Part shown: positions 8,445-17,282 of the stretch, piece after piece | Numbering within the stretch: position 1 is the stretch's first letter | Layout of the letters: each line of letters opens with the position of its first letter | NCBI GenBank assembly: GCA_942492965.1 | Contig: OW818656.1 | Location: 3,162,001 to 3,226,000, forward strand | Direction: 5' to 3' | Length of the DNA stretch: 64,000 nucleotides | Origin: Sphingosinicella sp942492965 | GTDB lineage: Bacteria > Pseudomonadota > Alphaproteobacteria > Sphingomonadales > Sphingomonadaceae | Notes under the pieces: model-generated | Told to the model about the DNA's origin: nothing | Seen by the model: only the letters and a program-made list of their open reading frames with translations | The model's database searches: none | Made by a program: the position numbers and the translations under genes

Positions 8445-9558
8445 AGGCATCAAAGTCGTAGACCTCAGCATGTTCCTGCCGGGGCCGGTGATGACGCAGA
8501 TCATGGCGGATCACGGCGCGGACGTCATTCGCATCGAACCGCCCGGCGGCGAGCCGAGCCGCGCCTTCGGGCCCTATGATGCCGAAGGCCTGTCGATCTG
8601 GTTCAAGAACGTCCACCGGGGCAAGCGCAGCATCGTTCTGGACCTCAAGCGGCCCGAGGACGTGGAGGTACTGCTGCGCCTGGCGGACGAAGCCGATGTG
8701 TTCGTCGAAGGGTTCCGGCCTGGCGTCGCCGCGAAGCTGGGCATCGATGCGCAGACGCTGTGCGCGCGGAACCCGCGCCTCGTCTATTGTTCGCTGTCCG
8801 CGTTCGGGCAGTCCGGCCCGCTCTCCCACAAGGCGAGCCACGACATGGGTGCGCAGGCCTACACAGGCTTTCTGGCGATCAACGACAATGGCGATGGGCG
8901 CCCCGTGGTGCCTGGACTGCCGTCCGCCGATATGGGGAGCGCGCTGACGGGCCTCGTCGGGATACTGATGGCGCTCCACCGCCGCAACGCGACGGGGCGC
9001 GGGGACATCGTCGATGCTTCGATGTATGACGCCCTGATGGCGTGGACGGCGCATCTGTCCGGCCCGGTGCTGGGCGGCGGCCTGCCGCCGACCACGCGGA
9101 CGCACCGGTCAATCGGCGGTTCCGGTTTTTACAATCTCTACGAGACGCGCGACGGCCGTTTCATCGCGCTCACGGGCCGCGAAATGAAGTTTGCAACGTC
9201 GCTGCTCACGGCGCTCGGCCGGGAAGAGTTGATCCCGCTCGCGGAGGCCGAGCCGGGGCCAATTCAACAGCAACTGATCGGCGAGCTTCGGCAGATGTTC
9301 AAAACACGCGATTTCGATGACTGGTGCGCGTTCCTGCCGACCGTAGAGGTCAGCTGGGCGCCGGTTCTGGACATGGCGGAAGGTTTCGATCACCCCCATG
9401 CAGCGGCCCGTGAGATGCTCGTCGATGACGGAATCGGGGGGCGCGTGGTGGGCACGCCGGTCAAGTTCGCGGACGAGCCCGGCGAAGTGCATTTGCGCGC
9501 GCCAACTTTGGACGCGGATGGTGCCACGATTCGCGCCTCGGGCTGGGCGCGGGGCTGA
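8434..9558 (+). CDS. CaiB/BaiF (family III) CoA-transferase
   Basis: A 374-residue family III CoA-transferase paired with the preceding one. Recognisable blocks are IMADHGADVIRIEPPGGEPS near the N-terminus (about residues 23-42), HRGKRSIVLDLK (about 59-70), and a probable catalytic Asp in PGLPSADMGS (about residue 166). The GTG start at 8434 follows GAAGGGAC and overlaps the upstream stop by 11 bases, indicating translational coupling. Two adjacent but different CoA-transferase genes may form a heteromeric enzyme, as in (R)-benzylsuccinate CoA-transferase and some malate CoA-transferases, or may act on two acids in sequence. The gene ends three bases from the 3' end of the convergent GntR gene. 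Confidence 0.88.
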   Translation: MKLEGIKVVDLSMFLPGPVMTQIMADHGADVIRIEPPGGEPSRAFGPYDAEGLSIWFKNVHRGKRSIVLDLKRPEDVEVLLRLADEADVFVEGFRPGVAAKLGIDAQTLCARNPRLVYCSLSAFGQSGPLSHKASHDMGAQAYTGFLAINDNGDGRPVVPGLPSADMGSALTGLVGILMALHRRNATGRGDIVDASMYDALMAWTAHLSGPVLGGGLPPTTRTHRSIGGSGFYNLYETRDGRFIALTGREMKFATSLLTALGREELIPLAEAEPGPIQQQLIGELRQMFKTRDFDDWCAFLPTVEVSWAPVLDMAEGFDHPHAAAREMLVDDGIGGRVVGTPVKFADEPGEVHLRAPTLDADGATIRASGWARG

Positions 9559-9561
9559 AGC

Positions 9562-10299
9562 TCAGTCCTTCAGTTCCAGGCGCATGTTGTAGACAAAATC
9601 GCGGGAACGGAAGGTGTTCACCGAGATCAGATAGATGCTGTTGCCGGCATCGAAATAGCGCCGGATGATCTGAAGCGCGGAGACGCCGATGGGTTCGCCG
9701 AGCTTGTTCGCTTCGGCAGGCGTCAGCATCTTGGCGCGGATGTCCTGCGACAGGCCGAACGGCTTGATGCCGTGCTCGCGTTCCAGCCATTCGTAGACGG
9801 GCTCGTCCGCGAACTCCACGTCGGCGGGCAGCGTGGCCCGCGACACATCGACATACACACGCACGATGCACAGTGGCATGTTGTGATCGTCGAAGCGCAC
9901 GCCCTGGATGCTGTGCCATTCGCGCATCTCATCGCAGCCGAGCAGGCGGGCGAGCTGTCCGTCGGCGTTCAGGCGTTCCCGCTCTTCCCATCGCATGTGC
10001 GTTGCATGCGCGTAGTGCAGAAGGTCGGCGCGTGAACCGACGGCATGTCTGAACGTCTGGATCGGGGTATGGCGCAGCACGGTCGTCCCCGCGCCGCGCC
10101 TTCGACTGAGCAGGCCTTCCTCTTCAAGCTGCTGGAGCGCGCCGCGCACGGCGTAGCGGCTGGCGCCGAGTTCGGTGCACAACTGCACCTCTGTAGGGAA
10201 GGGCGAACCGACGGCGAATTCGCCCGAATCGATGCGCTCGCGCAATTCGGCATACACCCCTTCGTGTCTCGGGCGTCGTCCGGCGCTTCCCTTGCTCAC
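9562..10299 (-). CDS. GntR-family regulator with UTRA domain
   Basis: A 245-residue GntR/HutC-type repressor. The N-terminal winged helix (HEGVYAELRERIDSG, then FPTEVQLCTELGASRYAVR, about residues 12-50) is followed by a UTRA ligand-binding domain (HSIQGVRFDD to the C-terminal ISVNTFRSRDF). I chose GTG 10299 because AAGGAG sits six bases before it and the resulting length fits the family. A TTG at 10374 would add 25 residues. It is divergent from the hydantoinase operon. A perfect palindrome (10395-10410) lies in the shared promoter region and a second copy lies before the CoA-transferase pair at 7213. It therefore probably controls both, with a pathway intermediate as effector. Confidence 0.9.
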   Translation of the reverse strand: MSKGSAGRRPRHEGVYAELRERIDSGEFAVGSPFPTEVQLCTELGASRYAVRGALQQLEEEGLLSRRRGAGTTVLRHTPIQTFRHAVGSRADLLHYAHATHMRWEERERLNADGQLARLLGCDEMREWHSIQGVRFDDHNMPLCIVRVYVDVSRATLPADVEFADEPVYEWLEREHGIKPFGLSQDIRAKMLTPAEANKLGEPIGVSALQIIRRYFDAGNSIYLISVNTFRSRDFVYNMRLELKD

Positions 10300-10394
10300 A
10301 CCATTCTCCTTCGTCGCCGCCGGCATGGCCCGCGTCAGCGGTTCGTACTTGGCTCGAAAATCAGAAGAATTCAATAAATCAAACCAATCAGATT

Positions 10395-10442
10395 AAAAGT
10401 TCGAACTTTTCCGTTGACCTGCCCGCCACCCTTTGTCAGCTT
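10395..10442 (+). promoter_or_regulatory. GntR operator and hydantoinase operon promoter
   Basis: AAAAGTTCGAACTTTT (10395-10410) is a perfect 16-bp palindrome between the GntR gene and hyuA. Three bases downstream is a -35-like TTGACC (10414-10419), and after 17 bases a weak -10-like CAGCTT (10437-10442). The half-site and spacing repeat at 7213. The transcript would start 70-80 bases before the ATG at 10525. Confidence 0.65.
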
Positions 10443-10524
10443 ACGGGCTGCGCGACATGTGCGGCCGCACCCTGGGGAGGGTGCCGGCACGACGAGATTC
10501 GTTTTCGCGAGTGGAGGGAGTGGC

Positions 10525-12582
10525 ATGGGGCTTCGGGTTGGAGTGGACGTCGGCGGGACGTTCACGGATATTTTCTTGCTCGATGAAGGGGCCAGCCGGA
10601 CCTACACGGCCAAGGTGCCGTCGACGCCCGCCGATCCTTCGGAAGCGGTGATCGCCGGAATCGAGAAGGCCTGCCGCGAAAACAGCCTCGACATGGCGGA
10701 CATCACGCACGTGATGCACGGCACTACGGTCGCGACGAATGCGGTGCTGACCGGCAACGGCGCGTCGGTCGGGCTGATCGTCACCGAAGGGTATCGGCAG
10801 GTTCTGCATCTGGCGCGCGGCTTCGTGCCCGGCGCGCTTTCGGGGTGGATCAACTTCGTGAAGGGCAAGCCGATGGCCGCCCTGAAGCACACGCTGGAAG
10901 TCTCCGAACGGATCAGCGCCAGCGGCGAGGTCGTCCGCCCGCTCGACGAGGCCCGTCTGCGCGCGGACATTCAGCGCTTCAAGGGCAGCGGCGTCGGCTC
11001 CATCACCATCTCGCTGATGAATTCCTATGTGAATGCCGCGCACGAGAAGCGCGTGGAGGCGATCGTCCGCGAGGAGCTTCCGGATATCTCTATCTCGGTA
11101 TCTTCCGACACGCTGCCGGAAATGCAGGAATATGAACGCGCCATCACGACGGTGGCCAATGCGTTCGTGAAGCCGGTGGTGTCGCGCTACGTCTCCAATC
11201 TCAAAAACAATCTCGAAGCGCGCACGACCGGCGAGGTGAAGCTTTCGATCCTGCGTTCGGACGGCGGCCTCGCCACGGCGGCGTCTGCGGCAGACTTCCC
11301 GGTCAATCTGCTGATGTCCGGCCCTGCGGGCGGTGTCGCCGGCGCGATCTGGGTGGCGAAGCAGGCGGGTTTCCCCAACATCATCACCTTCGACATGGGC
11401 GGCACGTCGACGGACGTTTGCCTCGTTGAAGGCGGCGAGGCACAGGTGCGCCGCGAGACGGTGGTGCATGACGTGATCGTTCGTGCGTCCTCGGTGGACG
11501 TGCGCACGGTGGGTGCCGGCGGCGGTTCCATCGCGACCGTGCCGGAGCTTACCAAGGCGCTCCGTGTCGGTCCTCAGTCGGCAGGCGCAGTCCCGGGTCC
11601 GGCAGCCTACGACAAGGGCGGCACGGAGCCGACCGTTACCGATGCCAACGTTGTGCTCGGCTATCTGCCGGCGGATGCGCGGCTTGGCGGCGACATGACG
11701 ATCCGCCGCGATCTTGCGCAGCAGGCTGTGCAGAAGATCGCCGATGCGCTGGGCCTCACGCTGGAGACGGCGGCTGAAGGCATCGTCCGCATCGTCAACG
11801 AGAACATGTTCGGCGCGCTGCGGCTGGTTTCGGTCGAGCAGGGGTACGATCCGCGCAATTTCTCGCTGATGGCGTTCGGCGGCGCGGGACCGCTGCATGC
11901 GAATGCGCTCGGCCGGCTGTTGCAGGCGTGGCCGGTCATCGTGCCGCGCGGCCCCGGTGTGCTGTGCGCAGTGGGCGACGCGACGACGCGCCTGCGCGAC
12001 GAGGCGGCGCGCACGATGATCCGCCCGGTCGACGGGATCGATGTGGCCGAGCTGCAGGGGCTTCTCGACGAGCTTGAGGAGCGCGTGCGCAGCACGCTCG
12101 ATGTCGAGGGCATTCCCGAGGACGCGCAGGAGATCATCTATCAGGTGGACCTACGCTATGCGGGCCAATCGGCGGACATCACGGTCTCGCTGCCGCCTGC
12201 CGAGTTTGCCGAACATGGCCTCGCCAAGGCATCCGAGCGGTTCGATCATCTGCACCAGCAGATGTTCAGCTTCAGCCTCGACAAGCCGAAGGAATTGGTC
12301 AACCTGCGCGTGATCGCACAGGGGCCGGGCGCGGACGTTGGCCACAACACGCTGGCGGAAGGCGACGGAAACCCGGCGCGCGCCGCCGTTCACAGCACGC
12401 GCATCTTCGACAGCGGTGCGTGGCACGACGCGACGATCTACGACAGGCGAAAGCTGCTCGCCGGGGACCGCGTGAACGGCCCGGCCATCGTCACCGAGCT
12501 TGATTCCACCACGCTCATCCTGCCCGGCAGCCACGCGACGGTCGATACCGTCGGCAATCTGCTCATCCGCGACGACCGCTGA
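10525..12582 (+). CDS. hyuA: Hydantoinase/oxoprolinase subunit A
   Basis: A 685-residue ATP-dependent HyuA-type subunit (hydantoinase A / 5-oxoprolinase / acetone-carboxylase beta family). These proteins bind ATP through an actin-like fold and activate the substrate by phosphorylation. GVDVGGTFTDIFLLDE near residues 6-21 is the first phosphate loop; MHGTTVATNAVL (about 72-83) and FDMGGTSTDVCLVE (about 290-303) follow, as does AFGGAGPLHANALG (about 451-464). I chose ATG 10525, preceded by GTGGAGGGAG, over an upstream start that would extend into the promoter. HyuB follows 16 bases later and an N-carbamoylsarcosine-amidohydrolase-like gene after that. This order favours ATP-dependent opening of a hydantoin-like or lactam ring over ketone carboxylation, but acetophenone-carboxylase-like chemistry cannot be excluded. 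Confidence 0.9.
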   Translation: MGLRVGVDVGGTFTDIFLLDEGASRTYTAKVPSTPADPSEAVIAGIEKACRENSLDMADITHVMHGTTVATNAVLTGNGASVGLIVTEGYRQVLHLARGFVPGALSGWINFVKGKPMAALKHTLEVSERISASGEVVRPLDEARLRADIQRFKGSGVGSITISLMNSYVNAAHEKRVEAIVREELPDISISVSSDTLPEMQEYERAITTVANAFVKPVVSRYVSNLKNNLEARTTGEVKLSILRSDGGLATAASAADFPVNLLMSGPAGGVAGAIWVAKQAGFPNIITFDMGGTSTDVCLVEGGEAQVRRETVVHDVIVRASSVDVRTVGAGGGSIATVPELTKALRVGPQSAGAVPGPAAYDKGGTEPTVTDANVVLGYLPADARLGGDMTIRRDLAQQAVQKIADALGLTLETAAEGIVRIVNENMFGALRLVSVEQGYDPRNFSLMAFGGAGPLHANALGRLLQAWPVIVPRGPGVLCAVGDATTRLRDEAARTMIRPVDGIDVAELQGLLDELEERVRSTLDVEGIPEDAQEIIYQVDLRYAGQSADITVSLPPAEFAEHGLAKASERFDHLHQQMFSFSLDKPKELVNLRVIAQGPGADVGHNTLAEGDGNPARAAVHSTRIFDSGAWHDATIYDRRKLLAGDRVNGPAIVTELDSTTLILPGSHATVDTVGNLLIRDDR

Positions 12583-12598
12583 GAACTGGAGGCACAAG

Positions 12599-14521
12599 AT
12601 GGCAAAGCTCATCGAAACCAACACCACGCCCTGGCCCACGGTCGATGTCGATCCGGTCACGCTCGATGTCATCGAGAACGCGCTTCAAAACGCGCGCGTT
12701 CAGATGGACGCGATATTGTTCCGCACCGCGATCTCGCCGATCATCCGCGAACAGCGCGACGGCTTCCCGGTGCTGACCAATCGCGAAGGCATGATGCTCG
12801 CCGGGCAGTTCGGATCGCCGGTCGATGGCTTCGTCGATAATTATGATGGAGAGGTCTCCGAAGGTGACGTCCTCCTCACCAACGATCCCTATGCATGCCA
12901 GGGCGCGATCAGCCATCTGAACGACTGGCTGTTCTGCATGCCGGTGTTCTACGACGGGCGCCTGCTCGGCTGGACCGCGATGTTCGGACACATGTCGGAC
13001 ATTTCCGGCATGACCGCAGCCTCGATGCCGGTGACGTCTTCCGATCTGTTGCAGGAAGGCATCGTCATCCCACCGGTGAAGATCGTTTCCAAGGGCGAAT
13101 TGCAGAAGGACCTGCTGCGCATGGCGATGCGCAACACGCGCACGCCCGATTGGAACGAGGCGGATTTCTTCGCGATCCTTTCGGCATGCCGCACGGGAGC
13201 GGCGCGTCTTGTCGAGATGGCGGACCGCTTCGGGCCGGATGTACTCTGTTCGGCACAGGACCAGCTTCTGAAGCGCAATCGCGAGGCGATGCGCGCGCTC
13301 ATCGTCTCGACGATGCCCGAGAAGAAGGTCGTGTTCGAGGACTGGATCTGCGACGACGCCACCGGCCACGGCCCCTACAAGCTGGGCTGTGAGATGTGGC
13401 GCGAAGGCGACAAATTGATCTTCGATTTCTCGCGCACCGATCCGCAATCGGCGGGCTGCATCAACTTCCTGCTCAACGAGCGCATGTTCAAGATGTTCTG
13501 CGGGCAGTTCATGGTGAACGTGTACGATCCGCAGATCGTCCTCAACGACGGCTACATCGATCTCATCGACGTGCGCATCCCGAAGGGCACGCTGCTCAAT
13601 CCGATCGCGCCCGCGGCGCTCAACGGTCGCACGCACGCGCTCGGGCGCATCTTCGATATCATCAGCGGGCTCTTTGGTTCGGCGAACCCGGATTTCCTCG
13701 TCGCCGCCGGATTCTCCGACAGCCCGCATTTCATGTATTCGGGTTTCAACAAGGGCCACGACTGGTTCCTGCTGTTCCAGATCGGCTTCGGCGGCATCCC
13801 CGGCAAGCCGGGCGGTGACGGGCCGGATGGGCATTCGCTGTGGCCGAAATTCCGCAACGTGCCGAACGAATATATCGAAGCCTATTTCCCGATCCGCATC
13901 GACCGCTTCGAATCGCTGATAGACACCGGCGGCGCGGGCAAGCATCGTGGCGGCAACGGTGTGCGCACCGAATATGTGTTCGACGTGGAGGGTGAAATCT
14001 CCATCCACGACGATCGCTGGCTCACCTATCCGTGGGGCGTGAAGGGCGGGCAGCCGGGCAAGCGCAGCCGCAAGCTTCTGGTGCGCGCGGATGGCGAGGA
14101 GAAAATCCTGCCGTCGAAGATCGATCATATCATCGTGCAGCCCGGCGACCGCCTGATCTTCGACACCTGGGGTGGCGGCGGCTGGGGCGATCCGCTGGAA
14201 CGCGATATTGCCGCCGTTGCCTACGACGTGGAAGCAGGCCTCGTCAGCGTGGAAGGCGCGCGCCGGTACGGCGTGGTCATTTCCGAAAGCGGCGTGGTTG
14301 ACGATGCAGCAACCGAGGCTCTTCGCGCGGAGATGCGGACGGCCCAGCCGCAGGTGGACGCGTTCGAGTTCGGGCCTTCGATCGCGGAACTGCGCGCCAG
14401 CTGCTTCGCGGAGACGGGGCTCCAGCCGCCGGTCGATCCCGTGCCCTCGCCGATCGCGACTGCATGGTTCAGCAAGCGCGGCGAGCCCGTGCCGATGCCG
14501 CAGCGCATAGCGGCGGAGTGA
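12599..14521 (+). CDS. hyuB: Hydantoinase/oxoprolinase subunit B
   Basis: A 640-residue HyuB-family subunit that completes the ATP-dependent enzyme with HyuA. The N-terminal segment VDPVTLDVIENALQNARVQM (about residues 18-37) is a family hallmark. Later blocks include DVLLTNDPYACQGAISHLND (about 87-106) and, near the C-terminus, PGDRLIFDTWGGGGWGDPLE (about 514-533). ATG 12599 has a good GGAGG site at 12588-12592. HyuB carries the hydrolase or carboxylase half of the reaction in characterised enzymes. The length is normal and nothing appears broken. It is followed three bases later by the isochorismatase-fold gene, so both products are likely made together. The substrate is not identifiable from sequence. 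Confidence 0.9.
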   Translation: MAKLIETNTTPWPTVDVDPVTLDVIENALQNARVQMDAILFRTAISPIIREQRDGFPVLTNREGMMLAGQFGSPVDGFVDNYDGEVSEGDVLLTNDPYACQGAISHLNDWLFCMPVFYDGRLLGWTAMFGHMSDISGMTAASMPVTSSDLLQEGIVIPPVKIVSKGELQKDLLRMAMRNTRTPDWNEADFFAILSACRTGAARLVEMADRFGPDVLCSAQDQLLKRNREAMRALIVSTMPEKKVVFEDWICDDATGHGPYKLGCEMWREGDKLIFDFSRTDPQSAGCINFLLNERMFKMFCGQFMVNVYDPQIVLNDGYIDLIDVRIPKGTLLNPIAPAALNGRTHALGRIFDIISGLFGSANPDFLVAAGFSDSPHFMYSGFNKGHDWFLLFQIGFGGIPGKPGGDGPDGHSLWPKFRNVPNEYIEAYFPIRIDRFESLIDTGGAGKHRGGNGVRTEYVFDVEGEISIHDDRWLTYPWGVKGGQPGKRSRKLLVRADGEEKILPSKIDHIIVQPGDRLIFDTWGGGGWGDPLERDIAAVAYDVEAGLVSVEGARRYGVVISESGVVDDAATEALRAEMRTAQPQVDAFEFGPSIAELRASCFAETGLQPPVDPVPSPIATAWFSKRGEPVPMPQRIAAE

Positions 14522-14524
14522 GCC

Positions 14525-15151
14525 ATGAACGGGTTTTCCGCAGCCGGTTACGGCGACCAGGGCAATATCGGCTTCGGCCGACAGCCAGCCGTGCTGGTCG
14601 TCGATTTCCAGCGGTCGTTCACCGATAGCGCCTATCCAATGGGCCGCTCCGGCCATGTCGATCAGGCCGTGGAGAACACCGCGCGGCTGCTGAAGGTTGC
14701 CCGAGCGAACGAAGTGCCCGTCGCCACATGCAGCGTCGGGTGGAACAGCCCGCGCGACATGGCGCACTGGAAGGTCAGCTCGGTCTACAAGGACATGTTC
14801 TACGGCGACGCCGGCATGGAACTCGATCCGCGCATCGCCGATCCGTCCGACTTCCACTTCATCAAGGGCGCCCCATCGATTTTCTTCGGCACGCCTCTGC
14901 AGACGTTCCTGACGCGGCAGGGGGTGGACACGGTGATCGTGACGGGCTGCACGACGAGCGGCTGCGTGCGTGCATCGATCGTCGACGCGTTTTCATACGG
15001 CTACCGCGTCATGGTGCCGGAGCCCTGCTGCGGCGATCAGGAGATCGGCGCGCATCAGGCGAACCTTGCCGACGTCGGGCGACGCTACGCCGATGTTCTG
15101 GGCCTCGAAGAGGTCATCCAAGCGATCAGTGGAAAGCGTAACGATGCCTGA
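14525..15151 (+). CDS. Isochorismatase-fold cysteine hydrolase (N-carbamoylsarcosine amidohydrolase-like)
   Basis: A 208-residue cysteine hydrolase of the isochorismatase-like fold. The catalytic triad is visible: Asp27 in VVDFQRSF, Lys114 in FIKGAPS, and Cys147 in VTGCTTSGCVRAS. Relatives with this triad hydrolyse N-carbamoylsarcosine, ureidoacrylate, nicotinamide or maleamate. In creatinine breakdown an ATP-dependent N-methylhydantoinase (HyuA/HyuB type) is followed by N-carbamoylsarcosine amidohydrolase, the same gene combination as here. That parallel suggests release of CO2 and ammonia from an N-carbamoyl product of HyuAB, but a half-amide such as a maleamate analogue is an alternative. 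It starts 3 bases after hyuB and overlaps the next gene by 8 bases. Confidence 0.88.
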   Translation: MNGFSAAGYGDQGNIGFGRQPAVLVVDFQRSFTDSAYPMGRSGHVDQAVENTARLLKVARANEVPVATCSVGWNSPRDMAHWKVSSVYKDMFYGDAGMELDPRIADPSDFHFIKGAPSIFFGTPLQTFLTRQGVDTVIVTGCTTSGCVRASIVDAFSYGYRVMVPEPCCGDQEIGAHQANLADVGRRYADVLGLEEVIQAISGKRNDA

Positions 15152-15950
15152 AGTGAAACGCCCGGACGGCGCGATCATTTATTACGAAGTCGTCGGCGAA
15201 GGCGATCCGGTTCTCTGCCTCGGCGGCTGGGGCACGTTCTGCCACGGCAACAGCGCCGGTCTGCCGTTCGGACTCACTGACCGTTACAGCGTAATCCTGA
15301 TGGATTATCGCGGGCTTGCGGAGTCCACGGACAATCCCGACACGCCGATCTCCATGCGCGTCTATGCCGACGACGCGATTGCCGTACTCGATGCGCTTGG
15401 GCTGAAAAACGTCCACCTGCTCGGCATGGTCGGCATCGGCGCGTGTGTTTGCCAGCAGATCGCCATCATGCGGCCCGATCTTGCGCGGACGCTGGTGAAC
15501 ACCGGCGCATGGGCGACGATGGACCCGCTGCTCGCGGATCAGTTGCGGCTGTTTCTGGATATCCACCGCGACGCTGGCTGGGCGATATTCCAGCGGCTCG
15601 TGTGCGCCTATTCGTTCAGCGCGGATTATTACAATGCGAACGCAGAGCGCCTGATCGGGCCGCAGGGTCCGTGGCGCGAATTGCAGGGCAAAATCGACAC
15701 GCACGCGCGCTTCATCGACGCAAGCATCGACTACGATGTCATCGAAGATCTGAAGCAGGTGCAGACCCCCGCGCTCATCATGCACGCGCCGCTCGACACC
15801 ATCACCGGCCCGCGCACGACGAAACCCATCGAGGAGGCGCTACCGAACGCGACCGGGTTCGTGATGGAAGGCGCGGCGCACGTCCTTGCCGGCAAGGACC
15901 AGCGCAGCCGCTTCTCGCAGCGCCTGTTCGAATTCTTCGCGCAGCATTGA
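15144..15950 (+). CDS. Alpha/beta-hydrolase-fold protein lacking the nucleophile serine
   Basis: A 268-residue protein with a complete alpha/beta-hydrolase architecture. It has a glycine-rich oxyanion region (LCLGGWGTFCHG, 24-35), the DYRGLAEST loop (54-62), an acid-bearing HAPLDTITG segment (about 212-220) and the conserved terminal His in GAAHVLAG (about 244-251). The nucleophile elbow, normally GxSxG, reads LLGMVGIGA (92-100), so Val96 stands where Ser is expected. It is therefore unlikely to be an ordinary esterase. Family members without the nucleophile act as lyases, cofactor-free oxygenases or non-catalytic partners. ATG 15144 overlaps the previous stop, and the CitE-like gene starts 3 bases after its stop. 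It clearly belongs to the pathway, but its reaction is unknown. Confidence 0.85.
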   Translation: MPEVKRPDGAIIYYEVVGEGDPVLCLGGWGTFCHGNSAGLPFGLTDRYSVILMDYRGLAESTDNPDTPISMRVYADDAIAVLDALGLKNVHLLGMVGIGACVCQQIAIMRPDLARTLVNTGAWATMDPLLADQLRLFLDIHRDAGWAIFQRLVCAYSFSADYYNANAERLIGPQGPWRELQGKIDTHARFIDASIDYDVIEDLKQVQTPALIMHAPLDTITGPRTTKPIEEALPNATGFVMEGAAHVLAGKDQRSRFSQRLFEFFAQH

Positions 15951-15953
15951 TCG

Positions 15954-16769
15954 ATGGACCGCGCCGCCTCCTGCCTTTTGTTCGTTCCGGGAAACCGGCC
16001 GGAGCGCTTTGCAAAGGCGCTGGCGACGGGCGCGGAGCTGGTTTGCATCGATCTTGAAGATGCCGTGCCACCTGCCGCGAAGGACGAGACGCGCGCGACT
16101 GTGATCGCGGCGCTCCCGGACCTGCCGCGCGAGCGTATCGCCGTGCGCGTGAATGGTATGCGCACGGAGGCGGGGCTGCGCGACCTGCTGGCGCTGAAAG
16201 ACGCCGGGACTCTGCCGCTGCTGTTGGTGCCGATGGTGGAAAGCGCGGGCGAGCTTGCGCCGCTGCAAGCCGTCGGCGCGCGCGCAATCATCCCGCTGAT
16301 CGAAACCGCGAAAGGACTCGCTGCGGCAGTGGAGATCGCGACGGCGGAGGCTGTGGTGGCGATGATGTTCGGCGGCGGCGATCTCTCCGCCGAACTCGGC
16401 GTCGCGCTGGAATGGGAGCCGCTTGTGACGGCGCGCGGGCAGTTCATCCTCGCCTGCGCGCGGGCGCGTGTTCCCGCGATCGATGTGCCGTTCATCCATA
16501 TCGCCGACCCGGAAGGACTTGCCGAAGAGGTCCGCCGCGCAAAGAGCCTCGGGTTCTCCGCGAAGGCCGCGATCCACCCGGCGCAGGTCGAGATCATTCG
16601 GGGTGTGCTGCGCCCGCAGCCGTCCGACATTGAAGAGGCGCGCGCCGCGCTTCGGGCGTTCGCGGAGGCGGGCGGGCAGGCTGTCATGTTCAAAGGCCGG
16701 ATGCTGGAGGCGCCGTTCATGCGCCGACTGGAGCGTCTCGCCGCATTTGGAGAAAGCCGTAATGCGTAA
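15954..16769 (+). CDS. HpcH/HpaI/CitE-family lyase
   Basis: A 271-residue CitE-like lyase. Proteins of this family cleave or form C-C bonds in malyl-CoA, citramalyl-CoA or beta-methylmalyl-CoA with Mg2+. Visible features are the N-terminal LLFVPGNRPERF (8-19), the acidic CIDLEDAVPPAAKDE (about 31-45), a metal-binding MMFGGGDLSAELG block (about 137-149) and KAAIHPAQ (about 203-210). The next gene, a MaoC hydratase, overlaps by 8 bases. A CoA-transferase, MaoC hydratase and CitE lyase together are the set used for itaconate, mesaconate or citramalate breakdown (Ict-Ich-Ccl type), so a lyase acting on a 3-hydroxy-dicarboxyl-CoA is the best inference. Its exact substrate is undetermined. Confidence 0.87.
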   Translation: MDRAASCLLFVPGNRPERFAKALATGAELVCIDLEDAVPPAAKDETRATVIAALPDLPRERIAVRVNGMRTEAGLRDLLALKDAGTLPLLLVPMVESAGELAPLQAVGARAIIPLIETAKGLAAAVEIATAEAVVAMMFGGGDLSAELGVALEWEPLVTARGQFILACARARVPAIDVPFIHIADPEGLAEEVRRAKSLGFSAKAAIHPAQVEIIRGVLRPQPSDIEEARAALRAFAEAGGQAVMFKGRMLEAPFMRRLERLAAFGESRNA

Positions 16770-17271
16770 GGGTGTCATCGAGGTTGCACCGGGCCGTTTC
16801 CGGGAAACCTTCGGCCGTTATTTCGAAGAGTTCGAGGTTGGGCACATCTACGAGCACCGGCCCGGCCGCACGATCACCGACGCCGACAACGTGTGGTTCA
16901 CGCTTCTCACGATGAACACGCACCCGGCGCATTTCGATTACGAATATGCGAAGAAAACGGAATTCGGAAAGCCGCTCGTCTGTTCGCCGCTCACGGTCGC
17001 GCTTCTCGTCGGCATGAGCGTGAGCGACGTATCGCAGAAGGCCGTGGCCAATCTCGGCTGGACGGATATCCGCCTCACGCATCCGCTGTTCTGCGGCGAC
17101 ACGCTGTATGGCGAAAGCGAGGTGCTGGGCAAGCGCGAGTCCGCCTCTCGGTCGCAGCAGGGCATTGTCACCGTAAAGACGACGGGCAAGAACCAGAACG
17201 GCGACATCGTCTGCACGTTTGAACGGTCGATCCTTGTGTGGAAGCAGGGCTTCGGCCCGGCTGACGATTGA
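16762..17271 (+). CDS. MaoC-family dehydratase/hydratase
   Basis: A 169-residue hot-dog-fold protein of the MaoC hydratase family, acting on CoA thioesters. The family signature is seen in ITDADNVWFTLLTMNTHPAH (about residues 33-52), where the Asp and His form the usual catalytic pair, followed by DYEYAKKTEFGKPLVCSP. Length and sequence style resemble itaconyl-CoA, mesaconyl-CoA and beta-methylmalyl-CoA hydratases. ATG 16762 lies inside the end of the CitE-like gene (8-base overlap), so the two enzymes are coupled and very likely act in sequence: hydration of an enoyl-CoA, then lyase cleavage. An acyl-CoA dehydrogenase that could make the enoyl-CoA starts 11 bases downstream. Confidence 0.88.
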   Translation: MRKGVIEVAPGRFRETFGRYFEEFEVGHIYEHRPGRTITDADNVWFTLLTMNTHPAHFDYEYAKKTEFGKPLVCSPLTVALLVGMSVSDVSQKAVANLGWTDIRLTHPLFCGDTLYGESEVLGKRESASRSQQGIVTVKTTGKNQNGDIVCTFERSILVWKQGFGPADD

Positions 17272-17282
17272 GGGCACGGCAT

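Noticed and set aside
12563..14857. Long open frame on the minus strand opposite hyuB
   Set aside because: It is a GC-rich shadow of hyuB; the residue composition (many Arg, His and Ala) shows no family character, and the plus-strand gene is certain.
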